Shown here: positions 1 through 8,035 of the stretch, piece after piece
Layout of the letters: each line of letters opens with the position of its first letter
Position numbering within the stretch: position 1 is the stretch's first letter
Assembly: GCA_964541075.1 (NCBI GenBank)
Contig: CAZIPZ010000014.1
Span: 1 to 33,732 of the forward strand
Length of the DNA stretch: 33,732 nucleotides
Reading direction: 5' to 3'
DNA from: CAZIPZ01 sp964541075
GTDB taxonomy: Bacteria; Acidobacteriota; Terriglobia; 20CM-2-55-15
Notes under the pieces: generated by a model
Seen by the model: only the letters and a program-made list of their open reading frames with translations
Databases searched by the model: none
What the model was told of the DNA's origin: nothing
Made by a program: the position numbers and the translations under genes

Positions 1-17
1 TGTATGATGGGGATTCA

Positions 18-725
18 TCATGGTCGACGGAGAAACAACCCGAATGCTGACAAACCGAATGCCAAGAAGATCGTTGAACTGTCCGACTCAGGTAGTTGTG
101 CTGTAACTGTTAGATTATCCATCATGACGCGTAACGGTTCTGCAGTATCCCACTGGCCAAAGCGAAAACCCGTGATACGACCTCCGGCCGGCGCCTGAAT
201 GCTTAGATGGTGCCAAGTATATTCATTGAGATGTATTTCCGATTGGAATCGGGTTGTGTCGTGCGCATAGCCATCGTAGAAAAACACGAAAGTGAAATCA
301 TCGCTCCACACATCAACGCTGAAGTCGAGTACTGGAACCAGGAACCTGCCTTCAATGTCCACTCGCACCCATGGTTCGTCAAATTCGAAGACAGGAATAC
401 CTATCCAGTCTTCATAGTGAGGTCGTCCCTTCGTAACCTGGATCAATCGGCTCCCATTGACTTCGGCAATGATCCCTTGTTCTTGAAAAAAAACAAGGTC
501 CGGATGGACGTCAATCGAATCACCGACACTTGCTCCGTTACCGGTTGTGTTCCATGCCGAGGTGTGGATCGTCATGATCGCAGAATAGGGATTTAAGGTA
601 TCCGGAACGACGCCGACCGGAAAACTCTCAAAGTCAATTGAGACGGTTACTGTGTCTGCATGTGCCGGATTCGTCAAGGCAACTGATATTAAGGTTATAA
701 GGACAATTGCGAATATCGGTCGCAT
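18..725 (-). CDS. Secreted protein with PEP-CTERM-like sorting tail
   Basis: This 235-residue protein starts with a Sec signal peptide (Arg near the N-terminus, hydrophobic stretch, then ANPAHADT-like cleavage region around residues 18-24). The middle is rich in beta-prone, aromatic and acidic residues and resembles an extracellular carbohydrate-binding or jelly-roll fold, but I do not recognise a named domain. The last 25 residues read PESDSS, then a hydrophobic segment, then RRP. That is the order of a PEP-CTERM tail: a PEP-like motif, one membrane segment and a basic end. In known systems this tail is processed by an exosortase, and none is encoded in the window. The ATG at 723-725 is preceded by a purine-rich stretch. 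It stands alone, far from the next gene. The function beyond export and surface sorting is unknown. Confidence 0.75.
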   Translation of the reverse strand: MRPIFAIVLITLISVALTNPAHADTVTVSIDFESFPVGVVPDTLNPYSAIMTIHTSAWNTTGNGASVGDSIDVHPDLVFFQEQGIIAEVNGSRLIQVTKGRPHYEDWIGIPVFEFDEPWVRVDIEGRFLVPVLDFSVDVWSDDFTFVFFYDGYAHDTTRFQSEIHLNEYTWHHLSIQAPAGGRITGFRFGQWDTAEPLRVMMDNLTVTAQLPESDSSTIFLAFGLSAFGLFLRRP

Positions 726-969
726 TTGGGCCGCCTTTCTCTAGATGTAGGTCTTCCAGTTCGATAGTGGCTGCAGATTCTAGAGGACCAACGAAGTTCT
801 GTCATTTATTTTGCCTGACTGTCTTTTCCTGGCGCCACGGAAATCTGAGGTTTGAAGTTTAGCGAAAAGCGAAGCCAACTTCGTGCTGATCGAGAACCTC
901 AGTTCGTGACCCGAGAAAGTCACTGGTCTATTTGACCGGACGCTATTGAGACAAGAAGGACCGCTGAAA
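726..969. other. Intergenic spacer without a recognised gene
   Basis: This stretch separates two minus-strand genes. No reading frame here has a plausible ribosome-binding site or recognisable protein similarity, and I see no clear terminator or promoter. Confidence 0.4.
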
Positions 970-1644
970 TCACACTGCGCGGCTAACCATAGCGTCAACG
1001 TTCACAGAAGAAGGCTTGTCTTCAAGTTCCTCGATTAGATCATGGGCCGACATCGGAGTTGCGAGTTGGCGCCGATCGAGTTCATTTCGCAGTAGTTCGA
1101 TGTACATCCCTTGGCCAGACATGACCGCTTCTCTAACAACGCGATTCATATCTTTGCTGGTTGCGCCATTCCTATCCATTTGTGCAACTCCTTCCAGGAC
1201 TGTCCGGAGATCGAGTGTTTTGTGTACACCACACGAAGGCGACCCGTCGACGCCGATGATTCCGAGAACAGCCATGCCGGACGTCTCATAGTCACGGATC
1301 TGATTGGCAGTCATGCGTGCGAGCTTACGGTAGATCCAATGGGTGTACCACTCGATCACGCGAAGAATGACACCGCGGAAACGATAGCGAAGTTTGCCTT
1401 TGGAACCATAGAAGAGAAGCAATCCACGTTTCAGGACGCCTCCCCAAGCGTGTTGTTCGGGGCACGGCAGCTGTACGATACCGACGCCGTGCTTCAGAAG
1501 GGGCTCGATGATTTCACGGACGGCGCCTTCTCTGCGCGCGCCTCCAAGATATCGCGTGTTTTCATTGAGGAGACAGTGCGCGAGGAATACGACTCGCCGT
1601 CCACGATGATCATCGAGGTGTTCCGCCCATTTTATTACGTCCAT
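970..1644 (-). CDS. DUF523/TudS-like cysteine protein
   Basis: The protein is 224 residues from the ATG at 1642-1644, which sits 7 bases after GGGAGG; a GTG codon just upstream is an alternative. Three cysteine motifs are visible in order: HCLLN near residue 23, PCPEQ near residue 60 and GSPSCG near residue 135. This triad is typical of the DUF523 family, in which the thiouracil desulfidase TudS uses three cysteines to hold an iron-sulfur cluster. The first motif is CLLNEN rather than the usual CL.G, and about 35 basic and aromatic residues lie between the second and third motifs, so this is a divergent branch. The substrate cannot be read from the sequence. It is probably cytoplasmic. The next gene upstream on the same strand would be the acyl carrier protein, about 90 bases away, so weak co-transcription with that operon is possible. 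Confidence 0.65.
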   Translation of the reverse strand: MDVIKWAEHLDDHRGRRVVFLAHCLLNENTRYLGGARREGAVREIIEPLLKHGVGIVQLPCPEQHAWGGVLKRGLLLFYGSKGKLRYRFRGVILRVIEWYTHWIYRKLARMTANQIRDYETSGMAVLGIIGVDGSPSCGVHKTLDLRTVLEGVAQMDRNGATSKDMNRVVREAVMSGQGMYIELLRNELDRRQLATPMSAHDLIEELEDKPSSVNVDAMVSRAV

Positions 1645-1733
1645 CACGTCGCCTCCCTTAACCGTAGGCCGGTGATTAACATTTGATGCTTAGTGACTTG
1701 TTGAATCACGCATGCAGATTCTGCTTCGAAACA

Positions 1734-1991
1734 TCAGCGATTCTGTGGGGGCATGTGCTTGTCGATGTACTCGATCATGATCCTGAGTGTTGAGACTTGT
1801 CGGTAATCCGCCTCCGGGACATTGATTCCCAGGTTTTCATTGAGACCGACGAGCACCTTGAGAAAGTCGAATGAATCGATGTCGAGAGCTTCGCGGAGGT
1901 TTTCATTGGGATCAAGGCGGTCAAGATCCGCTTCTGGAGCGATGCGATGAAGGATGGCAAAGATGTGATTGCGGATTTCCTGCTCGGTCAT
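1734..1991 (-). CDS. Acyl carrier protein
   Basis: This 85-residue acidic protein has the acyl carrier protein layout: four helices with a D-S-F motif at residues 39-41 (context ALDIDSFDFL). Ser40 is the expected attachment site for 4'-phosphopantetheine. Most fatty-acid carriers have DSL; the F after the serine and the operon position mark it as a specialised carrier. Its ATG overlaps the stop codon of the E2 acyltransferase gene (ATGA, 4 bases), so the two are translationally coupled. It is the last gene of the ligase-E1-E2 operon. Its partner may be the E2 acyltransferase or the AMP-forming ligase of the same operon, but that is inference. Confidence 0.88.
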   Translation of the reverse strand: MTEQEIRNHIFAILHRIAPEADLDRLDPNENLREALDIDSFDFLKVLVGLNENLGINVPEADYRQVSTLRIMIEYIDKHMPPQNR

Positions 1992-3091
1992 AGTTTATCC
2001 GGGTCCTGAAGATAGCGATCGAGCGCTTGCAGGAATTGTGCGCCACAACGGCCGTCCGTCGCGCGGTGATCGCCGGCGAGTGTCGCCGTAAGCACGGGGC
2101 GCACGCCGAGCATGCCGTCTACCACCCACGGGCGCTCCTGAATCCTGCCGAATCCGACGAGTGCAACTTGCGGTGGGTAGATGACGCCATAAACGGTTTG
2201 AACCCCAAGGTCGCCCAGATTTGTGATCGTGATTGTTTCCTCGGAAATCTCGGAGCTTCGAAGGCGTCCCTCGCGTGCGCGTACGATCAAATCGCTTGCT
2301 GCGGCCATCAATTGGTCCAGGTTCATTTTATCGGCATTCATAATTGCGGGAGTGATCAAGCCTCCCTGGCGAAGTGAAATCGCAAAACCTATGTTTACGG
2401 ATGCCTTCCTTTCCAGGCGATTATCAATCCAGTATCCGTTGAGATCGGGAGTATCTTTCAGAGCGCGTGTTACGGCGCGGATCAGCATGACCGCCGGAAG
2501 AATCCTTTGCTTGACGGTGCGTCTTAAGTTTTCCGCCTGAAGCCATTCCAGGGCGCGATGCATGTCGATCTGAGTTTCGAGATAGTAGTGCGGAATCTCA
2601 CGATTCGATCGCGACATTGCGGCGGCAATTGCGCGGCGCATGCCGGCACGAACATCGGTCGGGGCTTCAGCCGGCGTTTCGGCAGGCGTCGCCGCGGCAG
2701 CGCGCTCGATATCCTCGCGCGTGATAGCATTGCCTACTCCCGTACCTTGGATTTGCCCAACATTGACACCCAACTCGGCTGCAAGTTTCTTTGCAAGCGG
2801 TGAAATCCGAACGCGCTCAGGCGTCGGCGCCGATGCGGGCAATGAAACCGCTTCGCCCTCCTCCAAGATTCTGGCGAGAACAGTTCCAACGGGCACTTTC
2901 TGTCCGGGCTCTACGAGCAACTCATGAACGGTTCCCGTTGCAAAGATTTCAACGTCAATGTCGGCTTTTTCAGTTTCGACTTCCGCGACGATGTCTCCGC
3001 GTTTGACGCGGTCGCCGGGCTTGATCTTCCAGGCAATGAGCTTGCCGGCTTCCATATCGGCGCCGAGGCTGGGCATGCGGAATTCGGTCAT
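1988..3091 (-). CDS. 2-oxoacid dehydrogenase E2 (dihydrolipoamide acyltransferase)
   Basis: The 367-residue protein has one lipoyl domain at residues 1-78, with the lipoylation lysine K42 in VETEKADID. A short linker follows, then a peripheral-subunit-binding domain at about 92-128 (RISPLAKKLA, then VGQIQGTG). The catalytic domain runs to the end and carries the HRATDG motif with His342 and Asp346. It is shorter than a typical E2 (about 400-450) because it has a single lipoyl domain and short linkers. E2 transfers an acyl group from E1-bound thiamine diphosphate through lipoate to CoA. Its start overlaps the stop of E1 beta and its stop overlaps the start of the acyl carrier protein, each by 4 bases. 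No E3 (dihydrolipoamide dehydrogenase) gene is in the window, so E3 must come from elsewhere. Confidence 0.93.
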   Translation of the reverse strand: MTEFRMPSLGADMEAGKLIAWKIKPGDRVKRGDIVAEVETEKADIDVEIFATGTVHELLVEPGQKVPVGTVLARILEEGEAVSLPASAPTPERVRISPLAKKLAAELGVNVGQIQGTGVGNAITREDIERAAAATPAETPAEAPTDVRAGMRRAIAAAMSRSNREIPHYYLETQIDMHRALEWLQAENLRRTVKQRILPAVMLIRAVTRALKDTPDLNGYWIDNRLERKASVNIGFAISLRQGGLITPAIMNADKMNLDQLMAAASDLIVRAREGRLRSSEISEETITITNLGDLGVQTVYGVIYPPQVALVGFGRIQERPWVVDGMLGVRPVLTATLAGDHRATDGRCGAQFLQALDRYLQDPDKL

Positions 3092-4071
3092 GCCCCTTTT
3101 CCCATCATGGAGTGAATCGTGCGCACAATCGTTTCGGCCTGTGGCAGGGCCGCCTCTTCCAGATGCTTGGCGTATGGCATCGGTACTTCGGCGCTGCAGA
3201 CGCGTTCCACCGGTGCGTCTAAAGCGTAGAATGCATTTTCCATAATCCTTGCACTGAGTTCAGCGGAGATGCTGCCGCTGCGCCAGCCTTCGTCGACGAT
3301 CAGCGCCCGGTGTGTCCGTTGGACCGAGGCGAGGAAAGTGTCGGCGTCGAGGGGCCGCAGCGTTCGGAGATCGATCACTTCGCACTCAATGCCCTCCGAG
3401 GAGAGGTGTTTTGCAGCATCGAGAGCTTTGAAGAGGCTTGCGCTATATGTGATGATCGTCACATCGCGTCCGCTTCGAACTACCTTCGCGCGATCGATAT
3501 TCACTGCGCCGGCGCCATCCGCCAATTCGCCTTCCATATTGTAGAGGTTGCAGTGTTCGAAGATCAGCACTGGATCGGGATCCTCAAGAGCAGTCGCAAG
3601 CATGCCGCGGGCGTCCTGCACCGTGGCCGGCGTCAGCACTTTAATGCCAGGGATGTGAGCGTACATTCCTTCAAGACTGTGCGCATGTTGCGCCGCGAGC
3701 TGTCGTCCCGCTCCAGTGGCCATCCGAATGACAAGAGGGACGTTGAACTGGCCTCCTGACATATGCAGGTAAGTGGCGGCGGTGTTGAGAATCTGGTCCA
3801 GCGCCAGAAGACTGAAATTCACCGTCATAATTTCCACAATGGGACGCATGCCTCCTAGCGCAGCACCGATTCCAGCTCCGACAAAACCCGATTCTGAAAG
3901 GGGCGTATCTCGAATGCGGTCCGGACCGAACTCCTGCAGGAGTCCCTTACTGACCGCGTAGCAGCCACCATAGGCGCCGACGTCCTCGCCCATGAGGAAT
4001 GCCCGACTATCCTTTTGAAGCGCTTCGCGTATGCCCTCGCGGACGGCTTCGCGATAGGTTATCCGGCTCAT
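3088..4071 (-). CDS. Thiamine-dependent 2-oxoacid dehydrogenase E1, beta subunit
   Basis: The 327-residue protein has the transketolase pyrimidine-binding and C-terminal domains of E1 beta subunits. Recognisable motifs are MGEDVGAYGG near residue 27, SGFVGAGIGAAL near 61 and QHAHSLEGMYAHIPGIKV near 128, the last matching the conserved QHSQSLE...HIPG block of pyruvate, branched-chain and acetoin dehydrogenases. It pairs with the alpha subunit to form an alpha2beta2 E1 that decarboxylates a 2-oxoacid, or cleaves acetoin, on thiamine diphosphate. The length fits the pyruvate/acetoin group of about 325-340 residues. It is 63 bases downstream of E1 alpha and overlaps E2 by 4 bases. Sequence alone does not separate pyruvate from acetoin as substrate. 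Confidence 0.92.
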   Translation of the reverse strand: MSRITYREAVREGIREALQKDSRAFLMGEDVGAYGGCYAVSKGLLQEFGPDRIRDTPLSESGFVGAGIGAALGGMRPIVEIMTVNFSLLALDQILNTAATYLHMSGGQFNVPLVIRMATGAGRQLAAQHAHSLEGMYAHIPGIKVLTPATVQDARGMLATALEDPDPVLIFEHCNLYNMEGELADGAGAVNIDRAKVVRSGRDVTIITYSASLFKALDAAKHLSSEGIECEVIDLRTLRPLDADTFLASVQRTHRALIVDEGWRSGSISAELSARIMENAFYALDAPVERVCSAEVPMPYAKHLEEAALPQAETIVRTIHSMMGKGA

Positions 4072-4134
4072 AGTGTTCCCTCCAGGAGCGCTCGATAAGC
4101 GTCCGGCGTCGTCATTATCGTAGGCTGATCGCTA

Positions 4135-5148
4135 CTAAGCGTGCGTTTCGCCGGCTGTTCCTACTGCGCTGGAATAAACAAAGCGTGTGAGTTCATCGAC
4201 GTTTTCGGTTTGTCCGGCATCAGCGAACGCAGCGGCGTCATCAACTTCCGCGGCAACGTCCTTTTCGATGAGGCTGAGATCTTCGTCGGATAGGAGCGAT
4301 TCCGCTCGCATCTGAGCAATGAGTCTTGGAATCGGATCCCGCTTCTTCCATTCATCGACTTCGGCTTTTGTGCGGTAAAGCTCGGGATCAAACATCGAAT
4401 GAGAACGAAAGCGGTAGGTGCGGCACTCCAGCAAGTAAGGCTCTCCGGACGTTCGCACGGCGGCGGCCGCTCGGGCGGCAGCCTCATGCATGGCGAGGAC
4501 ATCCATGCCATCGACCGCCTCAGATCGGATGGCATAAGCGGAGGCTTTCTTGGCAATGTCGGTGACGGATTCCGACCGCGCGAGAGCCGTCCCCATCGCA
4601 TAGAGATTGTTTTCGCAGACGAATAGGACGGGCAACTTCCAAAGCGCCGCCAGGTTCATCGATTCATGGAATTCGCCCTCGGCCGCTGCTCCTTCTCCGA
4701 AGAAGCAACAGGTGATGCGGGGACGCTGCTGCATCTTATCGGCGAGAGCCAGACCGGCAGCGATCGGCAGACCTCCACCGACAATCGCATTGCCGCCGTA
4801 AAACCGCGTGGCTGCGTCAAATAGATGCATCGATCCGCCGCGCCCCCGGCTGCAGCCTTCGACTTTCCCAAACATCTCGGCCATTATCCGTCGGGCCGAG
4901 ATGCCACGCGCAAGCGCGTGTCCATGCTCGCGATAAGTGGCCACGATTGCATCATCGGGCTGGATCGCCTGCATCACGCCGGCGGCCACAGCTTCTTCCC
5001 CTATATAGAGATGAAGGAAGCCGCGAATCTTCATCGCACTGTAAAGCTCAGCGCATTTTTCTTCGAATCGGCGAATACGCAGCATCTCCTTTAACAAGTG
5101 CAAGCCACGCTCGGTCCGTGGTAGGGCTGCTTGAGTTTCTTCCTTCAT
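4135..5148 (-). CDS. Thiamine-dependent 2-oxoacid dehydrogenase E1, alpha subunit
   Basis: The 337-residue protein shows the thiamine diphosphate motif of E1 alpha: GEGAAAEG at residues 151-158 and ENN at 179-181, which bracket the Mg2+/diphosphate site. The conserved YREHGHALARG block is near 72-82 and RGRGGSMHLFD near 101-111. The flexible-loop block YRFRSHSMFDPELYRT, which contains the serine phosphorylated in mitochondrial E1, is present near residue 247. The start codon overlaps the end of the upstream ligase gene by 4 bases. Together with E1 beta and E2 it makes a complete oxidative decarboxylation module apart from E3. Acetoin dehydrogenase alpha is the main alternative name. Confidence 0.93.
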   Translation of the reverse strand: MKEETQAALPRTERGLHLLKEMLRIRRFEEKCAELYSAMKIRGFLHLYIGEEAVAAGVMQAIQPDDAIVATYREHGHALARGISARRIMAEMFGKVEGCSRGRGGSMHLFDAATRFYGGNAIVGGGLPIAAGLALADKMQQRPRITCCFFGEGAAAEGEFHESMNLAALWKLPVLFVCENNLYAMGTALARSESVTDIAKKASAYAIRSEAVDGMDVLAMHEAAARAAAAVRTSGEPYLLECRTYRFRSHSMFDPELYRTKAEVDEWKKRDPIPRLIAQMRAESLLSDEDLSLIEKDVAAEVDDAAAFADAGQTENVDELTRFVYSSAVGTAGETHA

Positions 5149-6905
5149 TCGCTCGTCTCCAAGGTCGATAAGTCACCTTCCGGAAGACCCAACTCTCGCG
5201 CTCGTAGCAACCGGCGCATGATCTTTGCACTGCGTGTGTGCGGAAGCGTGTTTTTGAATTCGATTTCTTTTGGTGCGATCGCAGGCCCTAGGCGTTCTCG
5301 CGCGAAGCCCAGCAATTCAAGGCGAAGCCTGTCACCTCCTTCGAAACCAGGCTTGAGAGAAACGAATGCCTTGACGACCTCGCCGACGACGGGGTCCGGC
5401 TTTCCAATGACGCCAGCTTCACTGACGGCCGGATGACCCATTAGCACACTCTCCACCTCGAACGGTCCCACCATGTGGCCAGCGGTCTTGATTACATCAT
5501 CGGCCCGTCCGAGAAACCAAAAGTAACCCTCGGCGTCGCGGCGAACCAAATCGCCGCTCAAGTACCAGCCTTCTCTGAAGCACTTGCGATAGCGCTCCTC
5601 GTCGTGGAGATACCCGCGGAACATCGAGGGCCAGCCGGGCCGGAGTGCAAGTTCACCTTCGGCGCTCGGTTCGTGGACGAAGTCGATCCGGTGTTCGCCA
5701 ATTCGCCGCACTACAGCCGCGTCAATACCGGGCAAAGGCCGGCCCATGGATCCCGGCCGGACATCTACCGCCGCGAAGTTCGCGATCATAATTCCGCCCG
5801 TTTCCGTCTGCCACCAGTTGTCATGAATAGGAAGGCCTAGCGTCTCCTGGCCCCACATAACGGCCTCGGCGTTAAGCGGTTCACCGACGCTGGCGATAAA
5901 ACGGAGACGTTGTAGATCAAATGAACGCCGTGGTTCGATTCCGACGCGCATCAGCATCCGGACAGCCGTAGGGGCGGTGTACCAAACTGTTACGTGCTGG
6001 TCTCCGAGGATGCGGTACCAGCGTTCGGCATCAAAATCTGCCTCATCGATGACGCTTGTGATGCCATGAACGAGCGGTGCGATGATCCCGTAAGAAGTTC
6101 CTGTCACCCATCCAGGATCAGCGGTGCACCAGAAAACGTCGTCCGGATGGAAGTCCAGAGCGTACTTGCCCGTCATGTAATGCATCAGCACTGCCTCGTG
6201 AACGTGTATTGCGCCTTTCGGACGTCCTGTCGTGCCGCTTGTGAAATGCAAAAGGGCCATGTCATCCGGCTGCGTTTCGCAAACGGTGAAATCAACCGAG
6301 GCTTCAGACATCAACTTCGATAGCGACCAGACGCCGTTTTCACAGTGGGCGTCCGCATCTGTAAGCAACACGTGTTTCAATTCCGGAAGACGCGATCTTA
6401 AACGCGCGACCTTACGCTGGTACAACTTTTGTGTAGTGACCAGAACTCGCGCGTCACCCAGGCTCAAACGTTCGTGGATGGGTTCGGGTCCAAAAGCCGA
6501 GAATAACGGGCAGAACACGCTGCCATTCTTCAGTGCGCCCAGTGCTGCGACGTAGAGCTCAGGAATGCGCCCTGCGAGGACAAAGACACGTTGACCCTTT
6601 CCGATCTCGAGTCGAGAGAGGACGTTGGCAAAACGGTTTGTCTCTGAGCGCAACTGCGCAAAGGTAAAGTCCCGTATCTCGCCGCCCTTTCCTAGCCACC
6701 GCAACGCGAGTTGCTTTGCACCCGGCCCTGCAGCGTGACGATCAACGGCTTGATGGGCGATGTTCAACCCGGCGCAACTAGGCAAAGCCCCCAGTTCACG
6801 CCGCATCGCGTCCCAGGAAAAGGAACCGCACGTCTTCACGTAATCGAGCATGTTGGGCGCGACTGGAAGTTCTTTAAGTCTCTTTTCTATCACCGCCAGA
6901 CCCAT
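5145..6905 (-). CDS. Acetyl-CoA-synthetase-like AMP-forming ligase
   Basis: This is an adenylate-forming enzyme of about 586 residues from the ATG at 6903-6905; a TTG start 30 bases upstream would give 596. The phosphate-binding loop FTSGTTGRPKG lies at about 221-231, the hinge region GRADDVIKTAGHMVGPFEVES near 470, and the core lysine in RSAK at about K561. The overall layout and the HxFWCTADPGWVTG block resemble acetate--CoA ligase, but it is about 65 residues shorter than AcsA, with a reduced N-terminus. It would activate acetate or another short acid to an acyl-AMP and then to acyl-CoA, or pass it to the operon's acyl carrier protein (inference). It is the first gene of the operon and overlaps E1 alpha by 4 bases. 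Confidence 0.88.
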   Translation of the reverse strand: MGLAVIEKRLKELPVAPNMLDYVKTCGSFSWDAMRRELGALPSCAGLNIAHQAVDRHAAGPGAKQLALRWLGKGGEIRDFTFAQLRSETNRFANVLSRLEIGKGQRVFVLAGRIPELYVAALGALKNGSVFCPLFSAFGPEPIHERLSLGDARVLVTTQKLYQRKVARLRSRLPELKHVLLTDADAHCENGVWSLSKLMSEASVDFTVCETQPDDMALLHFTSGTTGRPKGAIHVHEAVLMHYMTGKYALDFHPDDVFWCTADPGWVTGTSYGIIAPLVHGITSVIDEADFDAERWYRILGDQHVTVWYTAPTAVRMLMRVGIEPRRSFDLQRLRFIASVGEPLNAEAVMWGQETLGLPIHDNWWQTETGGIMIANFAAVDVRPGSMGRPLPGIDAAVVRRIGEHRIDFVHEPSAEGELALRPGWPSMFRGYLHDEERYRKCFREGWYLSGDLVRRDAEGYFWFLGRADDVIKTAGHMVGPFEVESVLMGHPAVSEAGVIGKPDPVVGEVVKAFVSLKPGFEGGDRLRLELLGFARERLGPAIAPKEIEFKNTLPHTRSAKIMRRLLRARELGLPEGDLSTLETSE

Positions 6906-7321
6906 GGAGAGCCAACCATGCAACTGTCTTGCCAATTGAGGGTCGCGGCTGACGATAAGCGCGGCAGGGTCCGAGGTTAACTTCTCCAGATCGAGGCTCG
7001 ACTACAGGGGTGGCAAGCGCCGCCGTTTTTCCTTTAACGCGATCGAAGCCACAGATGACGCGATTGGATGCAGGGAGCGATGCATCCGCCCGGTTGGGAT
7101 ATCGCTGCTTTCTTGCAAAAGTGACGCAATCTTGATGGCGAAGCGGAGGCTTTTCTGACCAAATGACAGCGAATTTTGGCCGTTGATCGACATGCGCCTC
7201 CAAATCCACGTTCTTTGCATCGGGAAAAACGGATGCGCGTCAGGCCCGCGCCGCCTGGCGCCCCCTTTCGCTTGCAACGGAGCCATAGCCGAGTGCTACC
7301 AGGGTCCGCCGATTGCATTGA

Positions 7322-7476
7322 TCATCAAAACGGAGGCCATGCCTTCCGGATCTCCCCTCTCGTCTGCCGGAATCACACCCTTATCAGAACGGAGGCCACT
7401 CGCGTCTTGAGGATCGACAATCCGGTCAAAACGCATTCACTTCACTTGAACTAGAACGACATTATCGCCAAAACGG
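7322..7476 (-). repeat. Left array of degenerate repeats, opposite orientation
   Basis: Copies of an AAAACGG-type core occur near 7327 (TCATCAAAACGGAGG), 7386 (TTATCAGAACGGAGG), 7428 (GGTCAAAACG), 7453 (CTAGAACG) and 7470 (CGCCAAAACGG). The 7386, 7428 and 7470 copies are exactly 42 bases apart, which is two 21-base units. On the minus strand they read as CGTTTTGAC, the same core as the right array. Copies are more eroded here than on the right. Confidence 0.6.
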
Positions 7477-7657
7477 ACTGCATTCACGCAATCCGTGCAC
7501 ATTCCGAGACCCCTCTGGCCTTGGGTTCAGGCGATCGGTTCTTTGTCTAGCGCCCGACGGGTCCGGGGAGTCAGGACTGGGGGGCGACCTCCCCATACAC
7601 ACCCCCTCTATCCTGTTATCGAGTGAATCGAAATCGAGCGGATCAAAGAAAAATGAG

Positions 7658-7818
7658 TTCGTTTTGACGAGGCGTGGCTCCGGATCAGAGGAAGGCAGTT
7701 CGTTTTCATGAAGAGGTCGTCCGTTTCAACGAGAAGTCGGTGCGGTTTGATGGAAAATGGATCGTCTTGACGAGAAGTGCGCTCGTTTTGACGAGAGTGG
7801 CGTCCGTTTTCGTGAGGA
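7658..7818 (+). repeat. Right array of 21-bp degenerate tandem repeats
   Basis: Units with the core CGTTTTGACGAG begin at about 7660, 7681 (very degenerate), 7701, 7722, 7743, 7763, 7784 and 7805, so eight units with a period of 20-21 bases. Examples are CGTTTTGACGAG, CGTTTTCATGAAG, CGTTTCAACGAGAAG, CGTCTTGACGAGAAG and CGTTTTCGTGAGGA. There are no unique spacers, so this is not CRISPR. Arrays of transposase-binding repeats at the ends are a known trait of IS21-family elements; that this is such an end is inference, since no istA or istB gene is nearby. Confidence 0.75.
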
Positions 7819-8035
7819 TGCGGCTTGAAGTCCGTCCACTATCGACCGGATGCACAAAACATCAACAAGTCGTGCGGACGATTTGAGTTGATGTCTTGGG
7901 CGTCCAAGGTTCTGGCTCGTAGGCAAGGCCGGCTGCGGCCGTCATCGGTCCGCAGCCAGAGGCAGTACACCCATTTTCATCTTACCCACTCGAATCGGAC
8001 GAAACCCGCACTACAGAGACCAGACGCTAGTGATG

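Larger units (their letters stand above)
6906..8035. other. 1.1-kb gene-free region with two repeat arrays
   Basis: No convincing gene lies between the ligase and the molybdopterin oxidoreductase. Short frames here look like repeat translation: the one at 7674-7886 yields VRFHEE, VRFNEK and VRFDGK units every 7 residues, which reflects the 21-bp period of the DNA rather than a protein. The stretch holds two opposed arrays (7322-7476 and 7658-7818) and a G/C-run-rich centre (about 7570-7612). The overall look is of eroded mobile-element DNA. Confidence 0.6.

Noticed and set aside
1111..1686. Plus-strand 191-residue frame opposite the DUF523-like gene
   Set aside because: It lies within a gene with clear motifs and has no matching ribosome-binding site or recognisable domain.
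7658..7818. CRISPR array
   Set aside because: The units are degenerate, 21 bases long and contiguous, with no unique spacers and no cas genes.
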